From Streptomyces curacoi (GTDB lineage Bacteria; Actinomycetota; Actinomycetes; Streptomycetales; Streptomycetaceae), in contig NZ_KQ947985.1 in assembly GCF_001513975.1 (NCBI RefSeq), positions 310,001 through 374,000 of the forward strand: a stretch of DNA of 64,000 bases, in the 5' to 3' direction. The notes below the pieces were generated by a model. It was not told the DNA's origin and did no database searches. It worked only from the letters and a program-made list of their open reading frames with translations. Both the position numbers and the translations under genes were made by a program. Shown in pieces: positions 18,223 through 31,289 of the stretch. Position 1 is the first letter of the stretch; each line of letters begins with the position of its first letter.

Positions 18223-19098
18223 ATGGAGCTCGGTCTCGTCGGCCTCGGCAAAATGGGCGGCAACATGCGCGAGCGGATCCGCCGCGCGGGCCACACCGTC
18301 GTCGGATACGACCGCAACCCGGACCTCGCGGATGTCCACAGCCTGGAAGAGCTTGTGGGCAAGCTCTCGGGCCCGCGCGTGGTGTGGGTGATGGTCCCGG
18401 CCGGTGCCCCGACCCAGTCGACCATCGACGAGCTCGCCGAGCTGCTGGAGCCCGGTGACGTCGTGGTGGACGGCGGGAACTCCCGTTGGACGGACGACGA
18501 GAAGCACGCCGAGCAGTTGGCCGCCAAGGGCATCGGCTTCGTCGACTGCGGTGTCTCGGGCGGCGTCTGGGGCCTGGAGAACGGCTATGCGCTGATGTAC
18601 GGCGGCGACGCGGAGAACGTGGCCAAGGTACAGCCGATTTTCGACGCCCTGAAGCCCGAGGGCGACTTCGGTTCGGTGCACGCCGGCAAGGTCGGCGCGG
18701 GGCACTTCGCGAAGATGGTCCACAACGGCATCGAGTACGCGATGATGCAGGCTTACGCCGAGGGCTGGGAGCTGCTGGAGAAGGTCGACTCCGTGACCGA
18801 CGTCCGGGAGGTCTTCCGTTCCTGGCAGGAGGGCACGGTCATCCGTTCCTGGCTGCTGGACCTCGCGGTGAACGCCCTCGACGAGGACGAGCACCTGGAC
18901 AGGCTGAAGGGTTTTGCACAGGACTCCGGCGAGGGACGCTGGACTGTGGAAGCCGCCATCGACCACGCGGTGCCGCTGCCGGCGATCACCGCGTCGCTGT
19001 TCGCGCGGTTCGCCTCCCGCCAGGAGGACTCTCCGCAGATGAAGATGATCGCGGCGCTGCGGAACCAGTTCGGCGGCCACGCGGTCGAGAAGAAGTAG
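18223..19098 (+). CDS. gnd: 6-phosphogluconate dehydrogenase, short (GndA) type
   Basis: A 291-residue enzyme for oxidative decarboxylation of 6-phosphogluconate to ribulose 5-phosphate in the pentose phosphate pathway. It has the Rossmann motif [12 protein letters not shown] at the start, VVDGGNSRW (substrate region) and [19 protein letters not shown] with the catalytic Lys and following HNG. It is the short single-C-domain form, not the 470-residue form. The start is ATG 18223 after AAGGAAC; an upstream in-frame ATG at 18133 would add non-conserved residues. Its place between dnaN and recF is characteristic of Streptomyces. Perfect DnaA boxes flank it. Confidence 0.95.
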   Translation: MELGLVGLGKMGGNMRERIRRAGHTVVGYDRNPDLADVHSLEELVGKLSGPRVVWVMVPAGAPTQSTIDELAELLEPGDVVVDGGNSRWTDDEKHAEQLAAKGIGFVDCGVSGGVWGLENGYALMYGGDAENVAKVQPIFDALKPEGDFGSVHAGKVGAGHFAKMVHNGIEYAMMQAYAEGWELLEKVDSVTDVREVFRSWQEGTVIRSWLLDLAVNALDEDEHLDRLKGFAQDSGEGRWTVEAAIDHAVPLPAITASLFARFASRQEDSPQMKMIAALRNQFGGHAVEKK

Positions 19099-19167
19099 CC
19101 CATCGAGACGAGAACAAGTAATCCACACCCTGGGGATGCCGGCCCGGCACCTTCAGGAGTGGCCCAG

Positions 19168-19176
19168 TTGTCCACA
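19168..19176 (+). promoter_or_regulatory. Perfect DnaA box upstream of recF
   Basis: TTGTCCACA 47 bp before the recF start, with a second, weaker box TAATCCACA at 19119-19127. DnaA could influence recF or use the site as part of an extended origin. Confidence 0.65.
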
Positions 19177-19222
19177 GCTGGGGACGGTTGAACCACAGGT
19201 TGGGGGAGGTCGGCGAACGACC

Positions 19223-20344
19223 ATGCACGTCACGCATCTGTCGCTGGCCGACTTCCGCTCGTACGCCCGGGTCGAAGTTCCGCTGGACCCGGGCGTCACC
19301 GCCTTCGTCGGCCCCAACGGCCAGGGCAAGACGAACCTCGTCGAGGCCGTCGGCTATCTCGCCACCCTCGGCAGCCACCGCGTCGCCTCCGACGCCCCGC
19401 TGGTGCGCATGGGCGCGGAGCGGGCGATCATCAGGGCGCAGGTGCGGCAGGGCGACCGGCAGCAGCTGATCGAGCTGGAGCTGAACCCCGGCAAGGCGAA
19501 CCGAGCCCGTATCAACAGATCCTCGCAGGTCAGACCACGTGACGTGCTCGGCATCGTGCGGACCGTCCTGTTCGCCCCGGAGGACCTGGCGCTGGTCAAG
19601 GGCGACCCCGGCGAGCGCCGCCGTTTCCTCGACGAGCTGATCACCGCCCGCTCCCCGCGGATGGCGGGCGTCCGCTCCGACTACGAGCGGGTCCTCAAGC
19701 AGCGCAACACCCTCCTCAAGACGGCCGCGCTGGCCCGCCGCCATGGCGGCCGCACGATGGACCTGTCCACCCTCGACGTGTGGGACCAGCATCTCGCGCG
19801 CGCGGGCGCCGAGTTGCTCGCCCAGCGCCTCGACCTGGTCGCGGCGATCCAGCCGCTGGCCGACAAGGCGTACGAGCAACTGGCCCCCGGCGGCGGCCCC
19901 GTCGCCCTGGACTACAAGCCGTCGGCGCCCGGCGAGGCGCACACGCGCGAGGACCTCTTCGAGCAGCTCATGGCGGCGCTCGCCGATGCCCGCAAGCAGG
20001 AGATCGAGCGTGGCGTCACCCTCGTAGGACCTCATCGGGACGATTTGGTTCTCAAACTCGGTCAGTTGCCCGCCAAGGGGTACGCCTCGCACGGCGAGTC
20101 CTGGTCCTACGCACTGGCGCTGCGTCTGGCGTCGTACGACCTCCTGCGGGCCGAGGGCAACGAACCGGTGCTGGTCCTCGACGACGTCTTCGCGGAGCTG
20201 GACGCCCGACGCCGCGAGCGGCTGGCCGAGTTGGTCGCGCCCGGCGAGCAGGTCCTGGTGACCGCCGCGGTCGATGACGACGTACCGGGTGTGCTGTCGG
20301 GGGCGCGGTACGCGGTGTCCGAGGGGACGGTGGAGCGCGTATGA
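19223..20344 (+). CDS. recF: DNA replication/repair protein RecF
   Basis: A 373-residue SMC-like ATPase that loads RecA at gaps. The N-terminus [18 protein letters not shown], Walker [14 protein letters not shown] (about residue 30), the signature block [15 protein letters not shown] and Walker [14 protein letters not shown] are clear. The start ATG 19223 follows GGGGGAGGTCGG. The stop overlaps the next gene (ATGA). Confidence 0.96.
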   Translation: MHVTHLSLADFRSYARVEVPLDPGVTAFVGPNGQGKTNLVEAVGYLATLGSHRVASDAPLVRMGAERAIIRAQVRQGDRQQLIELELNPGKANRARINRSSQVRPRDVLGIVRTVLFAPEDLALVKGDPGERRRFLDELITARSPRMAGVRSDYERVLKQRNTLLKTAALARRHGGRTMDLSTLDVWDQHLARAGAELLAQRLDLVAAIQPLADKAYEQLAPGGGPVALDYKPSAPGEAHTREDLFEQLMAALADARKQEIERGVTLVGPHRDDLVLKLGQLPAKGYASHGESWSYALALRLASYDLLRAEGNEPVLVLDDVFAELDARRRERLAELVAPGEQVLVTAAVDDDVPGVLSGARYAVSEGTVERV

Positions 20345-20892
20345 GCGACAGCACCTCCGGGAGCCCCTCCGAGAACGCCCCCAGGAAGACCCCGGAACCT
20401 TCCGGCGTGGACCTGGCACGCGTGGCGCTGCGGGCGGCCAAGGAGCAGGCCCGCGCGCGTGGGGACGCGGCGCGGCAGAAGAAGCAGGCGCGGCGCGGGG
20501 GCCTGCGCTCCGGCGCGCGGGCGGACGGCCGCGACCCCATGGCGCTCGGCGCCGCCATCAACCGCTTGATCACCGAGCGGGGTTGGGAGACCCCAGCCGC
20601 GGTGGGCGGTGTGATGGGCCGCTGGCCGCAGATCGTCGGCGACGACGTCGCCAAGCACTGTGTACCCGAGAAGTACGACGAGGACGAGCGGATCCTGGTC
20701 GTGCGCTGCGACTCGACGGCATGGGCGACGAACCTGCGGCTGCTCGCCCCGACGCTGGTCGCCCGCCTCAACGAGGACCTCGGCCATGGCGCGGTGCGGC
20801 AGATCAAGGTGCAGGGCCCCGGCGGTCCTGCCCGCCGGTTCGGCCCTCTGCGTGCTCCCGGCAGCACCGGGCCCGGCGACACCTACGGGTGA
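20341..20892 (+). CDS. dciA: DUF721 protein, DciA-type helicase loading factor
   Basis: 183 residues. A Lys/Arg/Gln-rich N-terminal region is followed by the DUF721 domain (about residues 60-160) with [13 protein letters not shown] and [20 protein letters not shown]721 proteins in this recF-gyrB position, such as Mycobacterium Rv0004, are DciA, which helps load the replicative helicase DnaB. The ATG overlaps the recF stop, so the two are translationally coupled. The family is certain; helicase loading in this strain is inferred. Confidence 0.88.
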   Translation: MSDSTSGSPSENAPRKTPEPSGVDLARVALRAAKEQARARGDAARQKKQARRGGLRSGARADGRDPMALGAAINRLITERGWETPAAVGGVMGRWPQIVGDDVAKHCVPEKYDEDERILVVRCDSTAWATNLRLLAPTLVARLNEDLGHGAVRQIKVQGPGGPARRFGPLRAPGSTGPGDTYG

Positions 20893-23490
<2,598 letters not shown>

Positions 23491-23532
23491 GTCGGTCTCA
23501 GCTGACCGCACCAGGAAGGACCTTCACCAGCA

Positions 23533-26121
<2,589 letters not shown>

Positions 26122-26139
26122 CACGAGGAGTGAGTCATC

Positions 26140-26955
26140 GTGAGCGGAGCCACGGGCGCCGGATCGTCCGGTACCTCGACCGGTCCCACGGCCGGTAAGG
26201 ACACCGACGGCGGCGGCCGTGGCTCCGCCGCGGGTGCGACAGATTCGCACACGACCCAGCTGAAGGCGATCAAGTCGCCTCCGAAGGACTCACCCTCGCC
26301 CGACACACCTGGATCCCAGGGGGGAACCGTGACGGACACCCGAGGCCCGCAGACCCAGCATTACGCGGCCGGCGCGGGCTCGGCTGCCCCGGGCGCCCAG
26401 CCGCAGCCCGCGCCGACCGGGGCGCAGCAGGCGGCCCCCGCCACGTCGATGTCGCCCCTGCCCGGGGAACGGCCGCAGCAGTCCGCAGGGCCCTACCACC
26501 CGCCGCAGGCCTACCAGACGCCCGCTCCGGCGAGCGCCGCGGTACGCCGGCCGCGCACCGGCGCGGGGGCACGCACCACGCCCCGAACCCGTAAGGCCCG
26601 GCTGCGCGTGGCCAAGGCCGATCCCTGGTCAGTGATGAAGGTCAGTTTCCTGCTCTCCATCGCGCTGGGCATCTGCACGATCGTCGCGGCCGCCGTCCTG
26701 TGGATGGTCATGGACGCGATGGGCGTCTTCTCGACGGTCGGCGGCACGATCTCCGAGGCGACCGGCTCCAACGAGTCGAACGGCTTCGACCTGCAGTCCT
26801 TCCTGTCGCTGCCGCACGTGCTGATGTTCACGTCGATCATCGCGGTCATCGACGTCGTCCTCGCGACGGCGCTGGCGACCCTCGGCGCGTTCATCTACAA
26901 CCTCTCCGCCGGGTTCGTGGGCGGCGTCGAGCTGACGCTGGCCGAGGACGAGTGA
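26140..26955 (+). CDS. DUF3566 membrane protein
   Basis: A 271-residue protein with a disordered Pro/Gln/Ala-rich first 150 residues and two membrane helices (about 165-193 and 226-255) in a DUF3566 domain (SVMKVSFLLSIALGICTIV, then VLATALATLGAFIYNLSAGF). The family lies directly after gyrA throughout actinobacteria (Mycobacterium Rv0007), and its role is unknown. GTG 26140 follows GAGGAG 9 bp upstream. It is probably the last gene of the gyrBA transcript. Confidence 0.92.
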   Translation: MSGATGAGSSGTSTGPTAGKDTDGGGRGSAAGATDSHTTQLKAIKSPPKDSPSPDTPGSQGGTVTDTRGPQTQHYAAGAGSAAPGAQPQPAPTGAQQAAPATSMSPLPGERPQQSAGPYHPPQAYQTPAPASAAVRRPRTGAGARTTPRTRKARLRVAKADPWSVMKVSFLLSIALGICTIVAAAVLWMVMDAMGVFSTVGGTISEATGSNESNGFDLQSFLSLPHVLMFTSIIAVIDVVLATALATLGAFIYNLSAGFVGGVELTLAEDE

Positions 26956-26997
26956 CCTGCTGTTGAACCGCGGCTGACGGTCCCCCGACAACGGATT

Positions 26998-27026
26998 TTG
27001 GGACTACCCCGGTCGTGCGCTAATCT
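26998..27026 (+). promoter_or_regulatory. Promoter of tRNA-Ile
   Basis: TTGGGA (-35) and TAATCT (-10) separated by 17 bp, about 40 bp before the mature tRNA. This is a housekeeping-type promoter. Confidence 0.55.
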
Positions 27027-27066
27027 TCAGGAGTCAGCGCGCGGGACATTCACCGCAGAGCGCGGC

Positions 27067-27140
27067 GGGGCTATAGCTCAGTTGGTTAGAGCGCATCCCT
27101 GATAAGGATGAGGCCACAGGTTCAAATCCTGTTAGCCCCA
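27067..27140 (+). tRNA. tRNA-Ile(GAT)
   Basis: 74 nt. Acceptor GGGGCTA pairs with TAGCCCC, the D arm is GCTCAGTTGGTTAGAGC, the anticodon GAT is at 27101-27103, and the T arm contains GGTTCAAATCC. No encoded CCA. It lies after gyrA as in most actinobacteria. Confidence 0.97.
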
Positions 27141-27145
27141 CAGCG

Positions 27146-27180
27146 AAAAGACCCCCGGTCCACAGGACCGGGGGTCTTTT
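27146..27180 (+). terminator. Terminator of tRNA-Ile
   Basis: Perfect 16-bp stem (27146-27161 with 27165-27180) with a 3-nt loop, A-run on the left and TTTT on the right, so it can work in both directions. Confidence 0.92.
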
Positions 27181-27224
27181 GACATCGCCGGTGGACACCG
27201 ACAGGCGGGGCCGCGTCAGGTGGC

Positions 27225-27284
27225 GTGGTTCGGGCCGTGGAGTGGTTCGGGCCGCGGAGTGGATCGGGTCGTGGAGTGGTTCGG
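27225..27284. repeat. 17-bp tandem repeat, about 3.5 copies
   Basis: GTGGTTCGGGCCGTGGA is repeated at 27225, 27242 and 27259 with a few changes, then a half copy at 27276. It lies between the tRNA-Ile terminator and the VOC gene and has no coding frame. Confidence 0.85.
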
Positions 27285-27371
27285 AAGGCCGACCGGTCAG
27301 CCGCTGCGTGGCCTCCCGCTGAGCGCTGCAAGCGCCTGCTTTCGAAGCCCCGGTAGGCCTAGGCTGTCCGG

Positions 27372-27725
27372 ATGACCTTGGAATGGGAACAGGTAATCGT
27401 TCACTCGGTGGATCCGGTGGCCTTGGGGCAGTGGTGGGCTGAGGCTCTTGGGTGGGTTGTGGTCTATTCCTCCGATGAGGAGTTCGAGATCCGCCCGGAG
27501 CCGGATCGCCTGCCAGGGTTGGACTTCGTCCGGATCGATGAGAGTAAGAAGGCCAAGAGCCGGCTGCATCTCGACTTCAGGCCAGATGACCAGGCCGCCG
27601 AGGTGGCTCGCCTGGAGGCTCATGGCGCGAAGCGTGTCGACATCGGCCAGGGTGACCAGTCGTGGGTCGTCATGGCAGACCCCGAAGGCAACGAGTTCTG
27701 CATTCTTGGCCAACGGCGTCAGTGA
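27372..27725 (+). CDS. VOC superfamily (glyoxalase-like) protein
   Basis: 117 residues making one vicinal-oxygen-chelate domain. It starts LEWEQVIVHSVDPVALGQWW, has RLHLDFRPDD in the middle and ends MADPEGNEFCILGQ, the usual closing strand. The substrate is unknown; such short proteins act as isomerases, dioxygenases or drug-binding proteins. Third codon positions are clearly less GC-rich than in neighbouring core genes, and the gene follows a tRNA and a tandem repeat, which suggests acquisition. No ribosome-binding site of note precedes ATG 27372. Confidence 0.88.
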   Translation: MTLEWEQVIVHSVDPVALGQWWAEALGWVVVYSSDEEFEIRPEPDRLPGLDFVRIDESKKAKSRLHLDFRPDDQAAEVARLEAHGAKRVDIGQGDQSWVVMADPEGNEFCILGQRRQ

Positions 27726-27726
27726 G

Positions 27727-27759
27727 AACCCCTCCACCGGGATAACCCCTCCACCGGGA
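27727..27759. repeat. 16-bp direct repeat, two copies
   Basis: AACCCCTCCACCGGGA occurs at 27727-27742 and 27744-27759, immediately after the VOC stop codon. Confidence 0.75.
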
Positions 27760-27804
27760 GCCTCACGGAGCCCGGTTGTCAGTGCCGGATGAGAGCCTGA
27801 CGGC

Positions 27805-28548
27805 ATGATCGTCGAACGGGCATACGCGCATGTCGCCGAGGGCGAGCTGGGGGAAGGGAGCCCTTGGCCGTGGTCGGTGCCGTGCGTGCGGCAGCTGCTG
27901 GATGACGGCCTGAAGTTCACCGCGCCGGTGACGTTCCTGGTGGGGGAGAACGGCTCGGGCAAGTCGACCCTCGTCGAGGCCCTGGCGGAGGGGTTCGGGC
28001 TGGACTCCTGGGGCGGATCCGCGGGCTACCGGTATGCCAGTGCGCGCGAGCCTTCCGCTCTGGGCGGCCGCATGAGGTTCGAGGCGACGGCAGCCGGCCG
28101 CCGTATGCTGCGCGGGCCGCGCACGCGCCGCAGAGGCTTCTTCCTGCGGGCGGAGACCGCGCTGGACGCGCTGGGCCGGGAACGGGAGACGGGAAGGCTG
28201 TCCGGGGCCGTGGACGAGATGAGCCACGGGGAGGGCTTCCTGATGGCCTTCCGGGAGCGGTTCCAGGAGCCGGGGCTGTACGTCATGGACGAGCCCGAGG
28301 CCGCGCTGTCCTTCGCTTCCTGCCTTCAACTCGTCGGGCTGCTGCATGAACTGGGGCGTTCCGGCGCGCAGATCATCTGCGCCACGCACTCACCTGTGCT
28401 GACGGCGCTGCCCGGCGCCGAGATCATCGAGGTGGGCGACCATGGAATGCGTCCCGTGGAGTGGCGGGATCTGGAACTCGTCGACCACTGGCGGCGTTAC
28501 CTCAACGACCCGTGGGCCTATCTCCGGCACGTCGTCCGAGCGGGATGA
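27805..28548 (+). CDS. AAA family ATPase
   Basis: A 247-residue ABC-type/AAA_21-like ATPase. Walker A GENGSGKSTLVEAL is at about residues 47-60. The signature-like MSHGEGFLMAF and Walker B LYVMDEPEAALS are followed by the switch histidine in ICATHSPVL. Lacking membrane or nuclease domains, it resembles stand-alone predicted ATPases and may work with an unlinked partner. It follows the VOC gene on the same strand after about 80 bp. Confidence 0.88.
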   Translation: MIVERAYAHVAEGELGEGSPWPWSVPCVRQLLDDGLKFTAPVTFLVGENGSGKSTLVEALAEGFGLDSWGGSAGYRYASAREPSALGGRMRFEATAAGRRMLRGPRTRRRGFFLRAETALDALGRERETGRLSGAVDEMSHGEGFLMAFRERFQEPGLYVMDEPEAALSFASCLQLVGLLHELGRSGAQIICATHSPVLTALPGAEIIEVGDHGMRPVEWRDLELVDHWRRYLNDPWAYLRHVVRAG

Positions 28549-28652
28549 GCTCCGCCGAGGGTCCGTCGTCATGAGCGGTGCTGTGTACGCAAGCTCGCGG
28601 TGACGGTGCGGGGCCGGCAAAAGAGGGTTACGGCATGGGGTGTGCCCCGGAT

Positions 28653-29036
28653 TCAGCGCTGGTGCGGGACCAGGGGCTGGGCCGGGGAAGCGGCGGAGAG
28701 GCACTCGCCGGGGGCCGAGGCGGACGTGGCCGCCTCCGTGTCCGTGAGCGGGCGGTGCCGGCAGCCGGGGGTCTTGCCGTGGGCCTCGGCGCGGATGCGC
28801 TGCTTCATCGTGGGAGGCAGTGACCTGGTGTAGGACCAGGCCCAGTGGGCCATCGCGGGCACCGGTGCCGTCAGCTGCGCGCCGCGGTCGCCGTCGTCGC
28901 TGTCGCTGTTGCGCGCCGCGCCGGTGTGCGGTACGGCCGCGGCGGCGGTCGGCGTGAGGAATCCGAGCGTGGTGCACAGCGCGAGGAAGGCGGTGACGAT
29001 GGTGGTCCACAGGTTCATGACCTTGTTCCGGGTCAT
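28653..29036 (-). CDS. DUF6344-type secreted protein
   Basis: A 127-residue protein with a signal-peptide-like N-terminus (MTRNKVMNLWTTIVTAFLAL, then TTLGFLTPTAAAAVPHTG). A short mature part contains AHWAWSYTRSLPPTMKQRIRAEAHGKTPGC. A related Streptomyces family of unknown function (I recall DUF6344) has this layout. ATG 29036 is preceded by GTGAGGGG. Confidence 0.75.
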   Translation of the reverse strand: MTRNKVMNLWTTIVTAFLALCTTLGFLTPTAAAAVPHTGAARNSDSDDGDRGAQLTAPVPAMAHWAWSYTRSLPPTMKQRIRAEAHGKTPGCRHRPLTDTEAATSASAPGECLSAASPAQPLVPHQR

Positions 29037-29383
29037 GGCCCCTCACTTTCGGGTTGGGCGATTTGCGTACTTTCCTCATGATGTGTATGAGGGCCGAGAA
29101 ATCATGGACCGACGCCCGTGGCGCGTCGATCTTCAGATGAACAGCACTCGAATGGGTGCATGAAGCCCGAAAAGTGCAGGAAAGCCCAGGAAGGTAGAGG
29201 AAGGGGAGAAAAGTCACCCTCTGTCGAGGTGTGATCACCCTCCGATCGGAGCGGCCGGCTCCGCTCCTACTGCGGTCCATCAGACGGAAGTTGACCTCCG
29301 ACGCAGGTCACCGATCGATATCGGTCGGTGTGTATAGTCGGGCGCCAGAGGTCCCCTACGTCAAGGAAAGACGAGGTCGCGCG
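29037..29383. promoter_or_regulatory. Divergent region between DUF6344 and DLW-39 genes
   Basis: 347 bp without a gene. It holds the DLW-39 promoter elements described separately. The half nearest the DUF6344 gene is A/G-rich (several GGAAAG/AGGAAGG runs at 29170-29215) and shows no clear gene. Confidence 0.4.
29309..29338 (+). promoter_or_regulatory. Candidate promoter and operator of the DLW-39 gene
   Basis: A -10 hexamer TATAGT at 29333-29338 lies about 45 bp before the start. Immediately upstream is an inverted repeat ACCGAT-CGAT-ATCGGT (29310-29325), positioned where a repressor would block RNA polymerase. Confidence 0.45.
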
Positions 29384-29512
29384 GTGAAGAAGCTTCTCCT
29401 GGTCGCACTGGCCGCCATCGGCGGGCTCCTCGTGTACCGCCAGATCCAGGCGGATCGCGCCGAGCAGGATCTGTGGACGGAGGCGACTGACTCCGTGCCC
29501 ACGGGTTCGTGA
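29384..29512 (+). CDS. DLW-39 family small protein
   Basis: 42 residues: KKLLLVALAAIGGLLVYRQI, then QADRAEQDLWTEATDSV, containing the D-L-W that names this actinobacterial family. One membrane helix with a short acidic tail. The GTG 29384 follows AAGGAAAGACGAGG, and the frame upstream is not conserved. Function unknown. It ends 24 bp before a strong terminator, so it is a single-gene transcript. Confidence 0.9.
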   Translation: MKKLLLVALAAIGGLLVYRQIQADRAEQDLWTEATDSVPTGS

Positions 29513-29536
29513 GTCACCCCAGCGGATTCTGAACAG

Positions 29537-29564
29537 ACCCCGGCCGCCTCGCGGTCGGGGTTTT
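29537..29564 (+). terminator. Terminator of the DLW-39 gene
   Basis: An 11-bp stem with one G-U pair (29537-29547 with 29551-29561), a 3-nt loop, followed by TTT. Confidence 0.85.
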
Positions 29565-29732
29565 GTGTGCCCGGGCCCGTGGAGTGTCGTGGTTTCCGGT
29601 TGCGGGAGCGGCCCGGAGGCCTTAGCGCCGGAAGTTTCGGACGGTCGTACGGATTGCGTGGGTGACGCGTGGCCGGGCTGGGCAGGATGGGCGACGGTCC
29701 CATGGTCCGGCGACGACGAGGGGTGGCACGTG

Positions 29733-31076
29733 ATGAGGCGGCGGCGTACGGCGCGGTGGCGCGGCGCGAAGGAGCGGCGCTGTCATCCCTCGGCACGCGC
29801 GCGTGCGGCCGTCGTAGGGGCGCTGCTGCTGGGTACGACGGCTGTTCTGCCGGGCCGGCCGGCGCTCGCGGCCGACACGCCGAGCCCCTACGCCTTCGCC
29901 CCCGACGCCCGGCCCGTCACGGGCGCGGCGAGCGCCAAGGATGCCGCCCTCCTCACGCCCGGCGCCACGTACAAGAGCTCCCTGCGGAGCGGCGGAAAGA
30001 CCTACTACCGCCTCAGCCTCGACGCCACCTCTGACGCGTACGTCTCCGCGACCGCCATCCCCGCCCCCGGCAGCACCGCCTCGGACGGCGACGGCATCAA
30101 GGTGACCGTGCAGGGCCCCGACGACCGTGACTGCTCCCGCGACACCGAGACCTTCGGTGTCGCCCACAGCCCACGCCCGATCGTGGCGTGGGGCGCGCGC
30201 GAGGTCTCCGCCCACCGCTCCTACTGCCGGCGGGGCGGCACCTATTACGTGATCGTCGAGCGCGTGGGGACGGCGAACGCCACGTGGGACACCTGGGACC
30301 TGGAGCTCTTCGCCACCTCGGAGCCTCATCTGAAGCAGGCCGGCGCGACCCGCGCCCCCGAGGCCTGGAACTCCGCCTCGCCGACCCCCCTCACCGGCGA
30401 GGTCGTGCGCCGGGAAGGCGGCGCGGGCTTCGCCTCGGCGGTATCCGTCGGACAGGGCGTCTGGAGTTCCGACATCGCGCCCGGTGGGACGCTCTTTTAC
30501 AAGGTGCCGCTCAACTGGGGCCGACAGTTGTACGCCACCGCCGAACTGGACAGCTCGAACAGCGGCGCCGGCTCCACGGCCGGCGCGCTGAACCTGTCCC
30601 TCTACAACCCTGCGCGCGGCCTCATCGACGACGTGAGCGCCCACTACAACGGCAGGCAGAAGGCCGCCGCCGAACTCCGCCCCCTGCCGCCCGTCGCCTA
30701 CGAGAACCGGTACGACGGCCTCGCCCGATACAGCCGTATGCGGTTCGCCGGTTCCTACTACCTCGTGGTGCACCTCTCCGCCGAAGTGGCCGAGACGTAC
30801 GGCGACGGGCCTTTTCGGCTGACGTTGCGCGTGCGGATGGAGGGCGCGACGGAGGCCGGTCCGGGTTACGCGGGGGAGTCCGAGCCCAGGGGCGTCTTCG
30901 AGGTTGCGGCAGGTGACCTGGGGGTGGCTGCGGGGGGCCAGGGCGGAGAAGGCGGGGGCGACGGGGGCACTGCGATGACCGTGCTCGCGGTGAGCGGGAT
31001 CGGCGCGGGAACCGTGCTGCTGGGGGCGCTGGGGGTGTGGACCGTCGTGGCGCGGCGGAGGCTTCGGGCCTGGTAG
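29733..31076 (+). CDS. Secreted, C-terminally membrane-anchored protein of unknown function
   Basis: 447 residues from ATG 29733, which follows GAGGGG; the adjacent GTG at 29730 is equally possible. A basic signal peptide is cleaved after about residue 45 (PGRPALAA). Two similar extracellular modules follow, each opening with a Thr/Gly-rich segment and LFYKVPL or TYYRLSL strands, suggesting tandem beta-sandwich (pre-peptidase-like) domains. A Gly-rich linker, a membrane helix (about 412-435) and the tail RRRLRAW close it. No LPxTG or LAxTG motif precedes the helix, so sortase anchoring is not expected. No family is firmly recognised. Confidence 0.8.
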   Translation: MRRRRTARWRGAKERRCHPSARARAAVVGALLLGTTAVLPGRPALAADTPSPYAFAPDARPVTGAASAKDAALLTPGATYKSSLRSGGKTYYRLSLDATSDAYVSATAIPAPGSTASDGDGIKVTVQGPDDRDCSRDTETFGVAHSPRPIVAWGAREVSAHRSYCRRGGTYYVIVERVGTANATWDTWDLELFATSEPHLKQAGATRAPEAWNSASPTPLTGEVVRREGGAGFASAVSVGQGVWSSDIAPGGTLFYKVPLNWGRQLYATAELDSSNSGAGSTAGALNLSLYNPARGLIDDVSAHYNGRQKAAAELRPLPPVAYENRYDGLARYSRMRFAGSYYLVVHLSAEVAETYGDGPFRLTLRVRMEGATEAGPGYAGESEPRGVFEVAAGDLGVAAGGQGGEGGGDGGTAMTVLAVSGIGAGTVLLGALGVWTVVARRRLRAW

Positions 31077-31167
31077 GCGGGCGGTGGCCGGCATTGGGGT
31101 TCGAGGGGCGGCGCGATGTCCGGATTCGGGGGCAGGCGGCTCCGCCGCTGTAGGTGGCGTGGTGGGT

Positions 31168-31251
31168 GCTGGGCGGGCTCAGGGGTAGCTGGCGCTGGGC
31201 GGGCTCAGAGGTAGCTGGCGCTGGGTGGGGTCAGGCGTGGCGGGCGCTGGG
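31168..31251. repeat. 26-bp tandem repeat, three copies plus a partial
   Basis: Units begin GCTGGGCGGGCTCAG at 31168, 31194 and 31220, with a partial fourth at 31246. Copies 1 and 2 differ at one base; copy 3 is diverged. It lies between two convergent genes. Confidence 0.85.
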
Positions 31252-31289
31252 ATGTGGTTGGGCTTGAGGGCTTGGGCGCCGCAGCGAGC

